The notes: generated by a model not told the origin, from the sequence alone. DNA of 64,000 nt from Parabacteroides distasonis ATCC 8503 (GCF_000012845.1 NC_009615.1:1263501-1327500), one strand, 5' to 3'; positions 1-10,218 are shown, numbered from the stretch's first letter. Numbers and translations are program-made.

Positions 1-2435
1 AGATACTTCTGGATCGCACGCTTCAACGGACGGGCACCGAATTGGACATCGTAGCCTTTTGTGGCAATGAAATCTTTTGCCTCGTCTGTGATCGACAACT
101 CATAGCCCAGATTTGATACACGCTGATACAGACCCTGTAACTCAATATCGATAATCTTATGAATAGCGGCTTTATCAAGCTGATCGAACATAATGATATC
201 ATCCACACGGTTCAAGAACTCTGGAGCAAACGCTTTATTCAACGCTTTCTGGATCACGCTACGGGAGAAATCCTTATCCGGCTCACCGGCCATCTGGGTA
301 TTGAAACCAACGCCACGACCAAAATCTTTCAATTGCCGGGTACCGATATTGGAAGTCATGATCAAGATCGTATTCTTGAAGTCAATACGTCTACCCAGAC
401 TATCCGTCAAACGGCCTTCATCCAAGACTTGCAACAGCAAGTTAAATACATCCGGATGCGCTTTCTCGATTTCGTCCAATAAGACCACCGAATAGGGCTT
501 GCGACGTACTTTCTCCGTTAACTGACCACCTTCCTCGTAACCAACGTATCCGGGAGGCGCTCCGATCAAACGGGAAACAGCGAATTTCTCCAAGTATTCA
601 CTCATATCGATACGTACCAAAGAATCCGCCGAATCAAATAGATATTCAGCAAGCTTCTTGGCCAAGTGAGTTTTACCTACACCCGTCGGTCCTAGGAACA
701 TAAAAGTTCCGATCGGCTTATTCGGATCTTTCAAGCCAACACGGTTACGTTGAATTGCCTTTACGATCTTTTGAACAGCATCATCCTGCCCAACCACCTT
801 ACTTTTCAATACGTCCGCCATTTCCAGAAGCTTGACATTCTCTGCCTTAGCGATACGTTGAACAGGTACACCGGACATCATGGCAACAACTTCAGCGACC
901 TTCTCTTCATCAACGGTCTCCCGATGTTCTTGAAGCTCTTGTTCCCATTTAGCTTTCGCAGCCTCCAGTTGCAATAAATACTGACGCTCCTTATCGCGGA
1001 AACTTGCGGCTAACTCAAAGTTCTGAGATTTCACGGCCGCTAATTTCTCATTCTTCGTATCCTCGATCTTTGCCTCAAGCTCTTCGATACTTTTCGGAAC
1101 AATGATATTAGATATATGTACACGGGAACCGGCCTCGTCTAAAGCATCGATCGCCTTATCTGGGAAATTACGGTCACTGATATATCTTTCTGTCAATTTT
1201 ACACACGCTTGTAAAGCATCTTCAGTATAGATCACGTTATGGTGCTCCTCATAACGAGGTTTGATATTACGCAAGATCTGCAAAGTTTCTTCCGCCGTAG
1301 TCGGATCAACGATCACTTTCTGGAAACGACGTTCCAACGCACCGTCTTTCTCGATATTCTTACGATATTCATCCAAAGTAGTAGCGCCAATGCATTGAAT
1401 CTCACCACGAGCCAACGCAGGTTTCAGCATATTCGCCGCATCCATAGATCCGGAAGCGGAACCAGCGCCAACAATCGTATGAATCTCATCGATAAAGAGG
1501 ATGATATTCGGGTTCTTCGATAACTCATTCAAGATGGCCTTAATACGTTCCTCGAATTGTCCGCGGTATTTTGTACCAGCGACAATAGAAGCCATATCCA
1601 AGCTAATCACACGCTTATCGAATAACACCCGGGAAACCTTACGCTGAATAATGCGTAAAGCCAATCCCTCTACGATAGCTGACTTACCCACACCCGGCTC
1701 ACCAATCAATACCGGATTATTTTTCTTCCTACGGCTTAATATCTGGGCCAAACGCTCAATTTCCTTCTCACGTCCCACAATCGGATCTAGACGGTTTTCT
1801 GCGGCGGCACGTGTCATATCCGTTCCGAAGTTATCCAGAACAGGTGTATCATTAGGGGATTTCGGTTGAGCGGCTCCCGCTCCAGTACCGGAAGAGGGGC
1901 GAGATGCCTCACGACGAGAAGAGAAACCTTCGTCCTCGTCATCTTCGTCATCATCCGTATATCCGTCGCTGATCTCGTCGAATTCCTCCATATTGTTCAA
2001 ACCGGTTCCGCTTACTAATATATTATATGCGGAACGATAAGTAATACCCGCATCGTTCAACACCTTGGCAGCAACATTAAACTCCTCTTTCAATATCGCT
2101 AATAGAAGATGTTCCGTATCGGTCTCATCTTCCTTGAATAAACGAGATTCCAGCATACTCATACGCAAGACACGTTCTGTAGTCTTACTTATAGCGATCT
2201 CATGCTGGACAGAATCCTCAGAATCGAATGTGTTCTTTATTTCTTGCTCAATCTTGCGTTTAATATCCATCGGATCGGTATGTAGCTCTCGCAAGACACG
2301 CATTGCCTCGCCTTCGCCTTCCCGGATGATGCCTAGCATCAAATGTTCCGGCCCGATATAGCTATTCTGGAGCCTAGCCGCTTCTTCACGGCTATACTCA
2401 ATCACGTCAATCAATCTTTTCGAATAATTTTTCAT
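1..2435 (-). CDS. clpC: ATP-dependent Clp protease ATP-binding subunit ClpC, 3' end beyond window
   Basis: This is a Hsp100/Clp unfoldase that feeds proteins to ClpP in the cytoplasm. The visible 811 residues show the N-terminal double Clp_N repeat (about 1-150, with GPEHLMLGI and TEHLLLAI), an acidic linker, a first AAA+ domain with Walker A GEPGVGKS and Walker B ILFIDEIH, a UVR-like coiled middle domain, and a second AAA+ domain with GPTGVGKT and VVLLDEIEKA. The C-terminal end is cut off at position 1. The ATG at 2433-2435 lies just downstream of a good minus-strand promoter. The UVR-type middle region supports ClpC rather than ClpB or ClpA. It is transcribed divergently from gyrA. Nothing looks broken. 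Confidence 0.95.
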   Translation of the reverse strand, partial: MKNYSKRLIDVIEYSREEAARLQNSYIGPEHLMLGIIREGEGEAMRVLRELHTDPMDIKRKIEQEIKNTFDSEDSVQHEIAISKTTERVLRMSMLESRLFKEDETDTEHLLLAILKEEFNVAAKVLNDAGITYRSAYNILVSGTGLNNMEEFDEISDGYTDDDEDDEDEGFSSRREASRPSSGTGAGAAQPKSPNDTPVLDNFGTDMTRAAAENRLDPIVGREKEIERLAQILSRRKKNNPVLIGEPGVGKSAIVEGLALRIIQRKVSRVLFDKRVISLDMASIVAGTKYRGQFEERIKAILNELSKNPNIILFIDEIHTIVGAGSASGSMDAANMLKPALARGEIQCIGATTLDEYRKNIEKDGALERRFQKVIVDPTTAEETLQILRNIKPRYEEHHNVIYTEDALQACVKLTERYISDRNFPDKAIDALDEAGSRVHISNIIVPKSIEELEAKIEDTKNEKLAAVKSQNFELAASFRDKERQYLLQLEAAKAKWEQELQEHRETVDEEKVAEVVAMMSGVPVQRIAKAENVKLLEMADVLKSKVVGQDDAVQKIVKAIQRNRVGLKDPNKPIGTFMFLGPTGVGKTHLAKKLAEYLFDSADSLVRIDMSEYLEKFAVSRLIGAPPGYVGYEEGGQLTEKVRRKPYSVVLLDEIEKAHPDVFNLLLQVLDEGRLTDSLGRRIDFKNTILIMTSNIGTRQLKDFGRGVGFNTQMAGEPDKDFSRSVIQKALNKAFAPEFLNRVDDIIMFDQLDKAAIHKIIDIELQGLYQRVSNLGYELSITDEAKDFIATKGYDVQFGARPLKRAIQKY

Positions 2436-2461
2436 ACTATATTATATATGTACTGATTACG

Positions 2462-2494
2462 CAAAGTTACATAATCTATTCCAACTATCATCAA
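2462..2494 (-). promoter_or_regulatory. clpC promoter
   Basis: Read on the minus strand there is a -7 box TAACTTTG (2462-2469) matching the Bacteroidota consensus TAnnTTTG, with a TTG at 2492-2494, 22 bp upstream. The expected transcript starts about 20 bases before the clpC ATG. No comparable pair was found for gyrA in the same 204-bp gap. Confidence 0.6.
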
Positions 2495-2639
2495 ATTTCG
2501 TGCCATTATTCCTTAATAAGCCTTGAAAAGCCCGAAGGCTCAAAATTTCAAGACAAATTCTTTCGTAGTATACGGAAAAACCTTACCTTAGTGCAATTTT
2601 TCAGAGGTGAGATATTGAGTGTAATTAATATAAAACTAA

Positions 2640-5252
2640 ATGGTTGATCAAGACAGAATTATTAAGATTAACATCGAAGAGGAAATGAAATCGGCATACA
2701 TTGATTATTCAATGTCTGTCATTGTTTCACGTGCTCTTCCTGATGTTAGGGATGGCTTTAAGCCGGTTCACCGCCGTATTTTATTTGGAATGAATGAACT
2801 GGGTAACACATCCGACAAACCTTATAAAAAATCTGCGAGAATAGTTGGTGAAGTTTTAGGTAAATATCATCCACATGGCGACTCGTCTGTATATTTCGCC
2901 ATGGTTCGTATGGCCCAGACATGGTCTATGCGTTATCCGTTAGTAGACGGACAAGGTAACTTCGGTTCAGTGGACGGTGATAGTCCTGCCGCTATGCGTT
3001 ATACAGAGGCACGACTGAGTAAACTCGCCGAAGAAATGCTCCGGGATATCGATAAGGACACGGTAGATTTCCAGCTTAACTTCGATGATACGTTGAAGGA
3101 GCCGACCGTATTACCGACTCGTGTTCCTAACTTACTTGTAAATGGTGGATCGGGTATCGCCGTTGGTATGGCTACGAATATGCCAACTCATAACTTGAGC
3201 GAGGTATTAGATGGTTGTATCGCTTATATCGATGCCAAGGGAGATATCGAGGTAGAGGGCTTAATGCAATATATCAAGGCTCCGGACTTCCCTACAGGCG
3301 CTACAATTTATGGCTACGCAGGCGTGAAAGACGCTTTCGAGACGGGTAGGGGACGTATCATCCTTCGCGGTAAAGCCGAGATTGAGGTGGAGAATAATCA
3401 TGAGAAGATTATTATTACCGAGATTCCTTATTTGGTAAATAAGGCTGAGTTGATCAAGTATATCGCTGACCTGGTAAACGAGAAGCGTATCGATGGCATT
3501 TCCAATGTCAATGATGAGTCCGACCGTAGCGGTATGCGTATCGTAGTTGACGTGAAACGTGATGCGAACTCGAGTGTCGTACTGAATAAATTGTATAAGC
3601 TTACGGCTCTGCAATCCTCATTCAGCGTTAATAATATCGCTTTGGTGAACGGCCGTCCGAGGTTGCTTAACTTAAAAGACTTAATCAAGGCGTTTGTTGA
3701 GCACCGTCATGAGGTCGTTATCCGGCGTACAAAATATGAATTGAGGAAAGCGGAAGAGAGAGCCCATATATTGGAAGGCTTGATCATCGCTTCCGATAAT
3801 ATAGACGAGGTAATCGCGATTATCAAGTCTTCCAAGAGCCCGCAAGAGGCTATCGAGCGTTTGATCGAACGTTTCTCTTTATCTGAGCTTCAAGCACGTG
3901 CGATTGTAGAGATGAGACTTCGTCAGTTGACAGGTCTGGAACAAGACAAATTGCGTGCGGAATATGAGGAGATCGAGAAGTTGATCGCTTATTTGAATGA
4001 GATTCTGGAGAATGAGGACCTTTGTATGAAGGTTATCAAAGATGAATTATTGGAAATCAAGGATAAATTTGGCGACGAACGTAAGACGGATATCGTTTAC
4101 GCCTCTGAGGAATTAAATCCGGAGGATTTCTATGCGGATGATGAGATGATCATTACCGTATCTCATATGGGATATATCAAACGTACCCCGTTGAGTGAGT
4201 TCCGTGCGCAAGGCCGTGGTGGTGTAGGAGCGAAGGGTTCCGAGACTAGAGACGAGGATTTCGTTGAGTATATCTATCCGGCATCCATGCACGCGACCTT
4301 ATTATTCTTCACGGCAAAAGGTAAATGTTATTGGTTGAAGGTATTCGAGATTCCGGAAGGGGCTAAGAACGCTAAAGGACGTGCGATCCAGAATCTTCTG
4401 AATATCGAGCCGGATGATAAGGTACAAGCTTTTATACGTGTTAAGAAATTAACCACCGATACGGAATTCATTAATTCTCATTACCTATTATTCTGTACGA
4501 AGAAAGGTGTGATCAAAAAGACTTTGTTGGAGGCCTATTCCCGTCCTCGTCAAAACGGTGTGAACGCTATTACATTGCGTGAAGACGATGGCTTGATCCA
4601 AGTATGTATGACGAATGGTAACAACGAGGTGATCATAGCGAACCGTAACGGCCGGGCGATCCGTTTCCATGAAAGCGCGGTACGTGTAATGGGCCGTACG
4701 GCTTCCGGAGTGAAAGGTATGACTTTGGACGAGGATAATACCGATGAAGTCGTTGGTATGATCTGTATCAAGGACAAGGAAAAAGAGACCGTACTCGTCG
4801 TATCAGAGCAGGGATATGGAAAACGTTCCTCTATCGAGGATTATCGTATAACGAATCGTGGCGGTAAAGGCGTAAAAACCATTAATATCACGGAGAAGAC
4901 CGGTAAATTAGTTGCCATCAAGAATGTTACGGACGAGAACGATTTAATGATTATCAATAAGTCGGGTATCGCTATCCGTATGAAAGTGGCCGATTTAAAC
5001 GTAATAGGACGTGCTACTCAAGGTGTTCGTTTGATTAATCTAGAAAAGCGCAACGACGAAATCGCTTCTGTATGTAAAGTATTGTCTGAGAGTGAAGAGG
5101 AGATAGCCGAGCAAAAAGCGGAACAAGAAGCCAGACAAGAGAATGAGGGAAGAGAGTTCAGTGAGAATCAAGCTAGTCTAGGTACTGATGTTGATCTACC
5201 GGAATCAGAGGAGGATAACGAACAAAATGATAACGAAGAAATAACTGAATAA
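2640..5252 (+). CDS. gyrA: DNA gyrase subunit A
   Basis: GyrA is the breakage-reunion subunit of DNA gyrase and introduces negative supercoils together with GyrB. The 870-residue protein has the usual N-terminal winged helix/tower region with the catalytic tyrosine at Y121 ([10 protein letters not shown]) and a C-terminal beta-pinwheel with a GyrA-box (QGRGGVG). The quinolone region reads D81-S82-S83-V84-Y85-F86: the key Ser is present, so the sequence itself gives no sign of classic quinolone resistance. The Phe at the place of E. coli Asp87 is, as far as I recall, usual in this phylum. The protein ends in a long acidic Glu/Asp/Asn tail after residue about 815. The TPR gene follows after 42 bp and may be co-transcribed. 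Confidence 0.98.
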   Translation: MVDQDRIIKINIEEEMKSAYIDYSMSVIVSRALPDVRDGFKPVHRRILFGMNELGNTSDKPYKKSARIVGEVLGKYHPHGDSSVYFAMVRMAQTWSMRYPLVDGQGNFGSVDGDSPAAMRYTEARLSKLAEEMLRDIDKDTVDFQLNFDDTLKEPTVLPTRVPNLLVNGGSGIAVGMATNMPTHNLSEVLDGCIAYIDAKGDIEVEGLMQYIKAPDFPTGATIYGYAGVKDAFETGRGRIILRGKAEIEVENNHEKIIITEIPYLVNKAELIKYIADLVNEKRIDGISNVNDESDRSGMRIVVDVKRDANSSVVLNKLYKLTALQSSFSVNNIALVNGRPRLLNLKDLIKAFVEHRHEVVIRRTKYELRKAEERAHILEGLIIASDNIDEVIAIIKSSKSPQEAIERLIERFSLSELQARAIVEMRLRQLTGLEQDKLRAEYEEIEKLIAYLNEILENEDLCMKVIKDELLEIKDKFGDERKTDIVYASEELNPEDFYADDEMIITVSHMGYIKRTPLSEFRAQGRGGVGAKGSETRDEDFVEYIYPASMHATLLFFTAKGKCYWLKVFEIPEGAKNAKGRAIQNLLNIEPDDKVQAFIRVKKLTTDTEFINSHYLLFCTKKGVIKKTLLEAYSRPRQNGVNAITLREDDGLIQVCMTNGNNEVIIANRNGRAIRFHESAVRVMGRTASGVKGMTLDEDNTDEVVGMICIKDKEKETVLVVSEQGYGKRSSIEDYRITNRGGKGVKTINITEKTGKLVAIKNVTDENDLMIINKSGIAIRMKVADLNVIGRATQGVRLINLEKRNDEIASVCKVLSESEEEIAEQKAEQEARQENEGREFSENQASLGTDVDLPESEEDNEQNDNEEITE

Positions 5253-5294
5253 TTTTAAACAAATAGAAATATTAATCTCAAAATTACTATCACA

Positions 5295-6512
5295 ATGAAA
5301 CGAGTATTATTAACAGTGGCACTATGTGTCGCAGCATCGGTCTCTTTTGCACAGAAAAAAGCTGTAAATGAGGCTCAAAGTATAGCTAAGGGTTCGACTC
5401 CTGATTTCTCGGAAGCTAGAACTCTTATTAAAGGAGCTTTGGAAAATCCAGAAACAAAGGATGACGCTAAAACTTGGTATGTTGCCGGTTTTATCGAGGA
5501 TCAACAGTTCAGCAACGAAAGAACTAAACAAGTCTTGGGCCAACAACCGGACGAGCCTGTTATGTACGAGGCATTGGGTAGTATTTTGCCATACTTTGAG
5601 AAAGCATATGAGTTAGATCAACTTCCTAATGAAAAAGGAAAAGTTAAACCTAAGTTCACGAAAGATATCAAAGGTATCCTAGGAGCAAACCACGTATATT
5701 ACATCAATGGTGGTGCTTACTATTTCGATCAGAAAGATTATAACAAAGCTTACGATTTCTTCGAGCAATACCTGAAAATATCTGATATGCCGATGTTTAA
5801 AGGTGAGGCTGTCGCTGAAAGAGATTCAAACTTCATGACAGTTCAGTTCTATGCCGCTGTAGCAGCGACCCAACTTGGCGATTCTCAAAAAGCTATCGCA
5901 GCGTTAGAGCGTGCTAAAAATACGGATTATAGAGCAAGCGAGGTATATCAATACTTATGCTATGAGTATGAGCAAGCTAAGGATACCGTGAATTTAGAGA
6001 AGACTTTGGAAGAAGGTTTGAATAAATTCCCCGAGGAACAGTATTTCTTAATGAGCCTTATAAACAATTACATCTATTCTAATAGAAATGAGAAAGCTAT
6101 TGAATATTTGAACACAGCTATCGCTAAGGATTCCAACAATCCACAGCTTTACGATGTAATGGGCCGTGTTTATGAGACTGGTTTGAAAGATTACGCTAAA
6201 GCTGAAGAGTATTTCAAGAAAGCATTGGCGATCAATCCGGACTATATCGAATCTCTCTCTAACTTAGGTCGTGTATATTACAACCAAGGTGTAAACAAGC
6301 AAGGTGAGGCTAATATGATCAACGACGCAAAACAATATCAAGAGGAATTAGGCAAAGCTAAGGAATTTTTTAAGCAAGCTCTTCCTTACTTTGAGAAAGC
6401 TCACCAAATGAAACCAGAAGAAAGAGAATATATGACTGCTTTAAGAGGTATTTACTACAACTTGAATATGGGTGATAAATTCGATGCTATTGAAGCAGAG
6501 ATGAATAAGTAA
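5295..6512 (+). CDS. Exported tetratricopeptide-repeat protein
   Basis: The 405-residue protein starts with a signal peptide (hydrophobic residues 4-18, then SFAQKK), so it is likely periplasmic or envelope-associated. The rest is helical TPR-like sequence; the clearest repeats are near residues 130-160 (FDQKDYNKAYDFFEQYL) and 255-330 (YAKAEEYFKKALAINPDYIESL). TPR proteins act as scaffolds, and no partner can be named from this sequence. It lies 42 bp after gyrA on the same strand and is followed by a strong terminator. No enzymatic motif is visible. The specific function is unknown. Confidence 0.8.
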   Translation: MKRVLLTVALCVAASVSFAQKKAVNEAQSIAKGSTPDFSEARTLIKGALENPETKDDAKTWYVAGFIEDQQFSNERTKQVLGQQPDEPVMYEALGSILPYFEKAYELDQLPNEKGKVKPKFTKDIKGILGANHVYYINGGAYYFDQKDYNKAYDFFEQYLKISDMPMFKGEAVAERDSNFMTVQFYAAVAATQLGDSQKAIAALERAKNTDYRASEVYQYLCYEYEQAKDTVNLEKTLEEGLNKFPEEQYFLMSLINNYIYSNRNEKAIEYLNTAIAKDSNNPQLYDVMGRVYETGLKDYAKAEEYFKKALAINPDYIESLSNLGRVYYNQGVNKQGEANMINDAKQYQEELGKAKEFFKQALPYFEKAHQMKPEEREYMTALRGIYYNLNMGDKFDAIEAEMNK

Positions 6513-6534
6513 TTTCTTCTTTCAGAATAAATGG

Positions 6535-6571
6535 AACCGTCTAGTAATATAAGGTTACTAGGCGGTTTTTT
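6535..6571 (+). terminator. Rho-independent terminator after the TPR gene
   Basis: A 13-bp stem (AACCGTCTAGTAA with TTACTAGGCGGTT, one G-U pair) with a 7-base loop is followed by a run of T. It lies 22 bases after the TPR stop codon and probably ends the gyrA-TPR transcript. Confidence 0.85.
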
Positions 6572-6718
6572 ATTTGTGTATCATGTATCGGAGTAGTCAT
6601 TTTTTGATCGTTCATAATACTATTAAACATAATGGGAATTATAAAATTAATAGCAAGATAAGGATAAATTAGTGCATTCAAGCAAAGCTTGTAGCTGCTT
6701 TGAGTAAAGACACAGATC

Positions 6719-6806
6719 TTTTCACGGCTGTGAAACGTTTGTTTCATGGATGTGAAAAGATCGTATCACAGCTGTGAAAAGATCAGATCACCTATATGAA
6801 AAGATT
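6719..6806. repeat. Four degenerate 22-bp repeat units (cluster A)
   Basis: Four consecutive 22-bp units start at 6719, 6741, 6763 and 6785. Units 2 and 3 both end in TGTGAAAAGATC and unit 4 in TATGAAAAGATT. Unit 1 has TTTTCACGGCTGTGAAACG, which also reads as an inverted copy. The core TCACAGCTGTGA is palindromic. The cluster lies between the TPR terminator and the stop codon of the GHKL ATPase gene. The remainder of the gap (6572-6718) is AT-rich and shows nothing else I can name. Confidence 0.75.
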
Positions 6807-6809
6807 AAT

Positions 6810-7343
6810 TCAGCTTGACGCAACTATTTGATTCGCTATTAACTCCTTCAAATAAAGCATGACTTTCGGATGACTTAATGGCATGTCCTCTAGGATTTCT
6901 TTAAGCTCTCGCGTACTGATATCAAATGAAACCAGATCTGAATGATATGAGAAATGAATGTTTATGTCCGGATTACTGCCTATAAGCATAGCCATTGTAC
7001 CCGCCAAATCTCCCAAAGGCGGACAATCAATATGAGATGAGACAAAACAAGCAACAACTACCGTACCTTTTCCCTGTATGGAAGATATTTCCACATTCCC
7101 GCCTGTTTGCTCCGCGTTTTGTATCAAGAAAGGTAAGCCTAGACCCACTTTTCGTGTCGTGCGAGTCGTATAAAACGGATTACGGATCAGAGAGACTGTT
7201 TCCGGATCCATACCACAGCCATTATCCGCGATACGAATACATATGGATGTGTCCTTTATCTGTATATCTATCTCTATATCAGAAGCTTTTGCTCTAATAC
7301 TATTAGCGGTTATATCCGTGATATGAAACGAGAGATTATCCAT
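6810..7343 (-). CDS. GHKL-type ATPase (histidine-kinase-like ATP-binding domain only)
   Basis: The 177-residue protein carries the ATP-binding fold of histidine kinases without a dimerisation/phosphoacceptor domain: N-box-like DITANSI, G1 box DNGCGM and G2 box GLGLPF, followed by about 70 residues without a recognised domain. It is the last gene of a six-gene minus-strand cluster and overlaps the PHP gene by 8 bp, implying translational coupling. In clostridia similar proteins sit near electron-bifurcating hydrogenase operons (established knowledge). A regulatory role in redox sensing is inferred. No response regulator is adjacent. It could also be an anti-sigma-like kinase. Confidence 0.8.
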   Translation of the reverse strand: MDNLSFHITDITANSIRAKASDIEIDIQIKDTSICIRIADNGCGMDPETVSLIRNPFYTTRTTRKVGLGLPFLIQNAEQTGGNVEISSIQGKGTVVVACFVSSHIDCPPLGDLAGTMAMLIGSNPDINIHFSYHSDLVSFDISTRELKEILEDMPLSHPKVMLYLKELIANQIVASS

Positions 7344-8082
7344 GAGAGGCGAAAATTAAGTGATTGTCTTTTTGATCAAAAGCCTTTCGTAAGCCATCGA
7401 AGGTTAATTCCTCCGTTTGCCAAATGGAGGGCTGAGTACCTATTTGTTCGGGGTAATGGGCATCCGAGGCTGAGTATTGAGTCTGCTCTTTCAAATACCC
7501 GTGAATAGACAATAACTTACTGTATCTTTGCTGATTATTATATTCAATAGCATCTAAAGATAAGCAGGGGTCTATAAAACCTAATTGACTGATCAAGCTG
7601 AATGACGGACGTTCTACATGGGCGGCTACAAATAGAGCATCCACCTTACGTGCTTGAGCGGCTATTTGGTTTACGCTTTGATCCAAGGCGGAGAGCAAAA
7701 GATAGGGTACTTCTCCTAGAATCTCATTCTCCGCATTCACCCAAACTTGATCGCCAAAACGTTCCGGATCATTTGGAATTGGAGGGAGATGCTCTTCTAA
7801 ATATCGTTGGAATCGCTTACGGGATTCATCGGTCGGGAAATAAACCAGACAATGCGCTTCCTCACGGGTCGTAACTTCTACGCCCGCAAAGACCCTTAGT
7901 CCGAATCTCTCGCCAAGGGATTGAATCTCCGGGCATTGTAAGGTCGTATTATGGTCCGTAATGGCAATAGCATCCAAACCTTTCGCTAAGGAACGACGCA
8001 CGATCTCCGATGGACTCATTTCCAGACTGCCACATGGCGACAGGCAAGTATGGATATGTAAATCAGCTAAATACTGTTTCAT
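7336..8082 (-). CDS. PHP-domain metal-dependent phosphoesterase
   Basis: The 248-residue protein begins with the PHP signature (LHIHTCLSPCG near residue 9 and AITDHNT near residue 41), and further His/Asp residues (AHVERPS; SASDAHYPE) complete the expected trinuclear metal site. PHP proteins hydrolyse phosphoester bonds, for example in histidinol phosphate or nucleotides. The substrate here cannot be told. The start overlaps the upstream DRTGG gene by 4 bp and its end overlaps the ATPase gene by 8 bp, so it is part of the hydrogenase-like cluster. A PHP protein in this neighbourhood is seen in clostridia and Thermotoga (family knowledge). Confidence 0.85.
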   Translation of the reverse strand: MKQYLADLHIHTCLSPCGSLEMSPSEIVRRSLAKGLDAIAITDHNTTLQCPEIQSLGERFGLRVFAGVEVTTREEAHCLVYFPTDESRKRFQRYLEEHLPPIPNDPERFGDQVWVNAENEILGEVPYLLLSALDQSVNQIAAQARKVDALFVAAHVERPSFSLISQLGFIDPCLSLDAIEYNNQQRYSKLLSIHGYLKEQTQYSASDAHYPEQIGTQPSIWQTEELTFDGLRKAFDQKDNHLIFASHG

Positions 8083-8423
8083 CCATTCTCATTCTGTAAT
8101 AAGCGGTAAATCATACCGGAAGCCTCGAACGCGGTGCGTGTAGTTCCTAAAAGAGGGACAGCCTCTTCCCTACCTTTTTGTAAGGTCTCATCATCCGGAG
8201 AGGTTCCGTTCACGATCAATACAGCGGAGGCGTCTTTTAAAGTAGCCACGGCCAGTATATTCTGATGGGTTTGCATGGTAATCCATAGCATACCCTCCTC
8301 GATATGTCCCATGACATCACTTAATAAATCGCTCGTATAGCCTCCGGTTATCTCTGTATCAAGGCCCTCTTCTCCACAAAATACAGTAAGATTCAACATC
8401 TTCACTAAATCACAAACCTTCAT
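8079..8423 (-). CDS. DRTGG domain protein (first copy)
   Basis: The 114-residue single-domain protein resembles the DRTGG domain found in phosphotransacetylases and CBS-linked regulators. Visible features are an N-terminal helix, GGYTSDLLSDVMGHIEEGMLWIT near residues 27-49, and an alpha/beta pattern. It is paralogous to the protein at 10237-10581; both share the SDLLSDV/SDLMSDV motif. DRTGG domains are thought to bind small ligands, but the ligand is unknown. It overlaps the hydrogenase-like gene by 14 bp upstream and the PHP gene by 4 bp downstream, so the three are translationally coupled. Confidence 0.75.
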   Translation of the reverse strand: MKVCDLVKMLNLTVFCGEEGLDTEITGGYTSDLLSDVMGHIEEGMLWITMQTHQNILAVATLKDASAVLIVNGTSPDDETLQKGREEAVPLLGTTRTAFEASGMIYRLLQNENG

Positions 8424-9789
8424 ATTTAGCTCCTTTCTTATAACAATCCTTATTTAAACGATCTTTCCCCCATGTCTTCTCAACGATACGGAAGGCATGC
8501 TCTTGGTCTAGTTTACCGTGCTTCTCCATATTACGTTGCATAAATACGCAATCACTGAATTGAGCCTCGTGGCGTACGATATCCTCAGCCAAGCTTTGAC
8601 AGTTCGGGCTACCGCAAGCGCCACAATCGATTCCCGGTAGGTAGCACATCAATTTCCGCACTTGCTCCATTTTCTTCAGCATCTCATCGATCGTTCCATC
8701 GTACAACCGTTTGGGATTCGGTTGCACCGGACGGATCGTAATATGCTGCCTCAAATAGGATAAAGCCTCGAAATTATCGGCGGCGTATATCATCGGTACT
8801 TTATCCCGGTTCATGGATCGCTTCATGATACGCTCGGCCGTGAGGAAACGGTTCGCTACGGCTAATACACCTCCGGCACAGCTACGGTCGCAAGCCCTCA
8901 GTTCCAGAAAGTCTACGTTACGTACCTCGCTGGTCGTTTCCATTCGTTCCAAGAAATCGATCACATTATGGATCTCATCGATCGCGAGGCAACGACCGGA
9001 GAAATGTTTGGCCTCCCCTCCTGTCTGGCTCCATCGCATCTCTTTTTTCGTTAATGGCGGAGGAAGCTCACATTCCGGCTCATATCCTCTCGGGCGATTC
9101 TTAAGAATATGGTATACCTTATTATATAGGGTATCCATATTTATCACGCCTTTGATCGTAGATGAATAACCTTCCGCTCCCTTCAACGCCGCGATTTTCG
9201 CCGCGCAAGGCGTAACATAAAAGATACCGATCTCTTCCGAGGGAACACCTTGCCCTTCCAATATCTTATGATAATAAGTGGCCGAGGCGTTTACCGGCGC
9301 TTTCACCAATAAGATATTATCCACCAGCGCAGGGAAACGGACTTGTATCAACCGGACGATAGCGGGGCAAAAAGAACTGATCACCGGTTTTTCCTCGGCG
9401 TTTTCCATCTGCCGTACCATTTCCTTATGGATCATATCGGCGGTAAACTCTACTTGGAAAACATGGGTAAAGCCCAGTTCCATAACGGCACTGATAATTT
9501 CCTTCTCGGTCGTGTACTTTGAGAACTGCCCGATAAATACCGTGGGCATCAACGCTACCCTGCATTTATAATCAAATATACGCTGGAAGTCATCCTGCTC
9601 CACATAGATAGCCTCTGTCGGGCACGATTTCAAGCACTCGCCGCAATCCACGCACCAATCCTTATGGATCAAAGCCTTACCATCCCGAATACGGATCGCT
9701 CCCGTAGGGCACTCTTTCATGCAATGCGTACAGCCTATACAGCGGTCATTGTCAATCTTCAAGGCATGATAAAAATTAGCTTCCTCCAT
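8410..9789 (-). CDS. [FeFe]-hydrogenase-like iron-sulfur protein (putative sensory type)
   Basis: The 459-residue protein has two 4Fe-4S ferredoxin motifs (C17-C27 and C46-C56 regions), a hydrogenase large-subunit C-terminal domain (about 80-350) and a C-terminal Fe-S domain (C389, C392, C397, C414). All four likely H-cluster ligands are present: C141 (SSFCPA), C195 (TPCAAK) and C300/C304 (ACDRSC). The residue before C141 is Phe140, where catalytic hydrogenases have the proton-transfer Cys (TSCCP). No maturases hydE, hydF or hydG and no NuoE/F-like subunits are in the window. The RsbW-like, DRTGG and PHP neighbours fit a regulatory or sensory (group C-like) enzyme. Catalysis is doubtful. Confidence 0.8.
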   Translation of the reverse strand: MEEANFYHALKIDNDRCIGCTHCMKECPTGAIRIRDGKALIHKDWCVDCGECLKSCPTEAIYVEQDDFQRIFDYKCRVALMPTVFIGQFSKYTTEKEIISAVMELGFTHVFQVEFTADMIHKEMVRQMENAEEKPVISSFCPAIVRLIQVRFPALVDNILLVKAPVNASATYYHKILEGQGVPSEEIGIFYVTPCAAKIAALKGAEGYSSTIKGVINMDTLYNKVYHILKNRPRGYEPECELPPPLTKKEMRWSQTGGEAKHFSGRCLAIDEIHNVIDFLERMETTSEVRNVDFLELRACDRSCAGGVLAVANRFLTAERIMKRSMNRDKVPMIYAADNFEALSYLRQHITIRPVQPNPKRLYDGTIDEMLKKMEQVRKLMCYLPGIDCGACGSPNCQSLAEDIVRHEAQFSDCVFMQRNMEKHGKLDQEHAFRIVEKTWGKDRLNKDCYKKGAKYEGL

Positions 9790-9792
9790 GGT

Positions 9793-10218
9793 CTACGCTC
9801 CTTCTTTATTAAACCATGTGACCATACGTACCGTGGTACCTACGTCTACTTGGCTCTCGATCGTTAATTCATCTACGTTCTTCTTCATATTTGGAAGTCC
9901 CATTCCGGCACCAAATCCCATCTCACGCACGGCCTCGGATGCCGTCGAATACCCTTCACGCATAGCTAGCGATATATCCGGGATTCCGGGCCCTTCATCC
10001 TTCAGTTCCAAAGATATTTTATCAGCGTCCAATTCAGCGACAACCGTTCCTCTCCAAGCGTGAGCCACGATATTCACCTCCGCCTCATAAAGCGCCACGA
10101 CCACCCGCTTAATGATCCGGGGATCGATAGCCAATTGCTTCAAGACCTTCTTTATCTGGCTAGACGCATAACCCGCCTTCGAGAAATTACCGCCCTCTAA
10201 CTCAAACTTAAATAGCAT
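9793..10218 (-). CDS. RsbW-like serine-kinase/anti-sigma type ATPase
   Basis: The 141-residue protein has the compact GHKL ATPase fold typical of RsbW/SpoIIAB: N-box YEAEVNIVAHA, G1 DEGPGI and G2 GAGMGLPNMKK. Such proteins phosphorylate antagonists or bind sigma factors in Gram-positive bacteria. In anaerobes they also occur beside hydrogenase-like genes without a sigma factor. It lies 3 bp upstream of the hydrogenase-like gene and 18 bp after the second DRTGG gene. No STAS-domain antagonist or PP2C phosphatase is present in this window, so its partner must be elsewhere or may be the hydrogenase-like protein (inference). Confidence 0.8.
   Translation of the reverse strand: MLFKFELEGGNFSKAGYASSQIKKVLKQLAIDPRIIKRVVVALYEAEVNIVAHAWRGTVVAELDADKISLELKDEGPGIPDISLAMREGYSTASEAVREMGFGAGMGLPNMKKNVDELTIESQVDVGTTVRMVTWFNKEGA

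Noticed and set aside
159..2361. Several plus-strand ORFs opposite clpC
   Set aside because: They are antisense shadows of the ClpC reading frame, with no family features.
2640..5252. Quinolone-resistance change in GyrA (Phe at the place of E. coli Asp87)
   Set aside because: Phe at that position is, to my knowledge, the normal residue in this phylum, and the resistance-linked Ser (S82) is intact.
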